A stretch of 23,971 nt of DNA from an uncultured Pseudomonadota bacterium (GTDB taxonomy: Bacteria; Desulfobacterota_B; Binatia; UBA9968). Both the position numbers and the translations under genes were made by a program. The notes under the pieces were generated by a model. The model worked only from the letters and a program-made list of their open reading frames with translations, did no database searches and was not told where the DNA came from. The stretch covers positions 1 through 23,971 of the forward strand of contig CAMLCX010000016.1 in NCBI GenBank assembly GCA_946478635.1. Direction: 5' to 3'. Shown here one piece after another: positions 23,567 to 23,971 of this stretch (positions are counted from its first letter, which is position 1; every line of letters begins with the position of its first letter).

Positions 23567-23663
23567 GTTCAAACAGTTCAAGCCGTTTAACCGCTGCGCT
23601 CCGTTCAAGCCGCTTAAGATCCGGGACGATTTGAACGGCTTGAACTTTTTGAACGGTTTGAAC
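23567..23663. repeat. GTTCAA-based inverted repeat between leuC and leuD
   Basis: GTTCAAGCCGTTTAA (23576-23590) is repeated as GTTCAAGCCGCTTAA (23603-23617) and, inverted, as TTGAACGGCTTGAAC (23631-23645). The outer arms GTTCAAAC (23567-23574) and GTTTGAAC (23656-23663) also pair. The whole unit can fold into a long hairpin. It is intergenic within the presumed leuCD operon and lacks a terminator T-run in its minus-strand orientation. Confidence 0.7.
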
Positions 23664-23687
23664 CTCGGTCCCACAGAGCCCACAATC

Positions 23688-23971
23688 TTATTCGTACTGG
23701 CGCACATCGACGACCTTGCCGTTAATGGCCGCCGCCACGACCATCGCAGGACTCATTAACAGCGTCCGCCCCTGCGGGCTTCCTTGCCGGCCGATAAAAT
23801 TGCGATTGGAGGAGGAAGCGGAAATTTCCCTGCCGTTGAGCTTATCCGGATTCATCGCCAGGCACATCGAACAACCGGCCTCGCGCCATTGAAAACCCGC
23901 TTCTTTAAAAATTTCGTGCAAGCCTTCCTGCTCCGCGAGTTTTTTGACCTGCGCCGATCCCGGTACCACCA
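23688..23971 (-). CDS. leuC: 3-isopropylmalate dehydratase large subunit, C-terminal part (5' end outside the window)
   Basis: Only about the last 94 codons are present; the gene continues beyond the window edge. The visible part has [32 protein letters not shown] with two of the three [4Fe-4S] cysteines, [20 protein letters not shown] and [17 protein letters not shown], the standard LeuC ending. The first in-window GTG is internal, not a start. It precedes leuD in the same direction and forms the isomerase with it. Confidence 0.95.
   Translation of the reverse strand, partial: VVPGSAQVKKLAEQEGLHEIFKEAGFQWREAGCSMCLAMNPDKLNGREISASSSNRNFIGRQGSPQGRTLLMSPAMVVAAAINGKVVDVRQYE

Noticed and set aside
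23567..23663. GTTCAA repeats as a CRISPR array
   Set aside because: Units are in both orientations, very close together, without uniform spacers and without cas genes.

Overview
The window looks like a chromosomal segment from an uncultivated, probably soil or sediment, bacterium. By gene style (LivKHMGF and NMT1/THI5-type uptake systems, a CaiB/BaiF CoA-transferase, an ACMSD-like amidohydrolase and a pyruvoyl arginine decarboxylase in moderately GC-rich DNA) it resembles Tectomicrobia, Binatota or old 'deltaproteobacterial' metagenome bins. That placement is inference; there is no rRNA or other marker gene. I see no prophage, integrase, IS transposase, CRISPR array, rRNA or tRNA.

Layout. 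1-80 is a two-hairpin intergenic repeat. 168-1439 (-) is an AmpG-like MFS transporter. 1575-1995 holds no intact gene but shows decayed pieces resembling a glycerophosphodiester phosphodiesterase (+) and a PAP2 phosphatase (-). 1996-5792 (+) is a tight three-gene ABC importer operon of the ferric-iron / 2-aminoethylphosphonate type (ATPase, binding protein, fused double permease). 5885-6634 (-) is an endonuclease/exonuclease/phosphatase-family hydrolase. 6635-9297 is an eroding region: a frameshifted nucleotide-pyrophosphatase/alkaline-phosphatase remnant (+), an apparently intact pyruvoyl-dependent arginine decarboxylase with an odd C-terminal tail (-), a small conserved-looking protein (-), and a gene broken by an in-frame TGA and truncated (+). 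9298-9972 (-) is a membrane-anchored FkbM-like methyltransferase.

10124-12711 (-) is a complete NitT/TauT-type importer (ATPase, binding protein, permease). It is followed by an ACMSD-like metal-dependent amidohydrolase (-), a cupin and an EthD-like small protein (+), a hemerythrin-domain protein (-) and a CaiB/BaiF CoA-transferase (-). These could form a loose small-acid or aromatic catabolism neighbourhood. 16787-16990 (-) is a lone excisionase-like HTH protein. 17259-21681 (-) is a complete branched-chain-amino-acid-type ABC importer, livK-H-M-G-F, preceded by an exported SAM-methyltransferase-like protein (21745-22317). A small zinc-ribbon protein, a truncated dienelactone-hydrolase-like fragment, leuD and the 3' part of leuC complete the window on the minus strand. 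A GTTCAA-based inverted repeat lies between leuC and leuD.

Working picture: three separate ABC uptake systems, CoA activation and ring- or acid-processing enzymes suggest an organism that scavenges small organic acids, amino acids and iron or phosphonate. Leucine biosynthesis is present. I did not find a convincing new multi-gene system. The most useful unexpected content is the set of unlabelled gene remnants in the gaps, the broken gene at 8419-9117, the extended arginine decarboxylase and three unrelated intergenic hairpin repeats.
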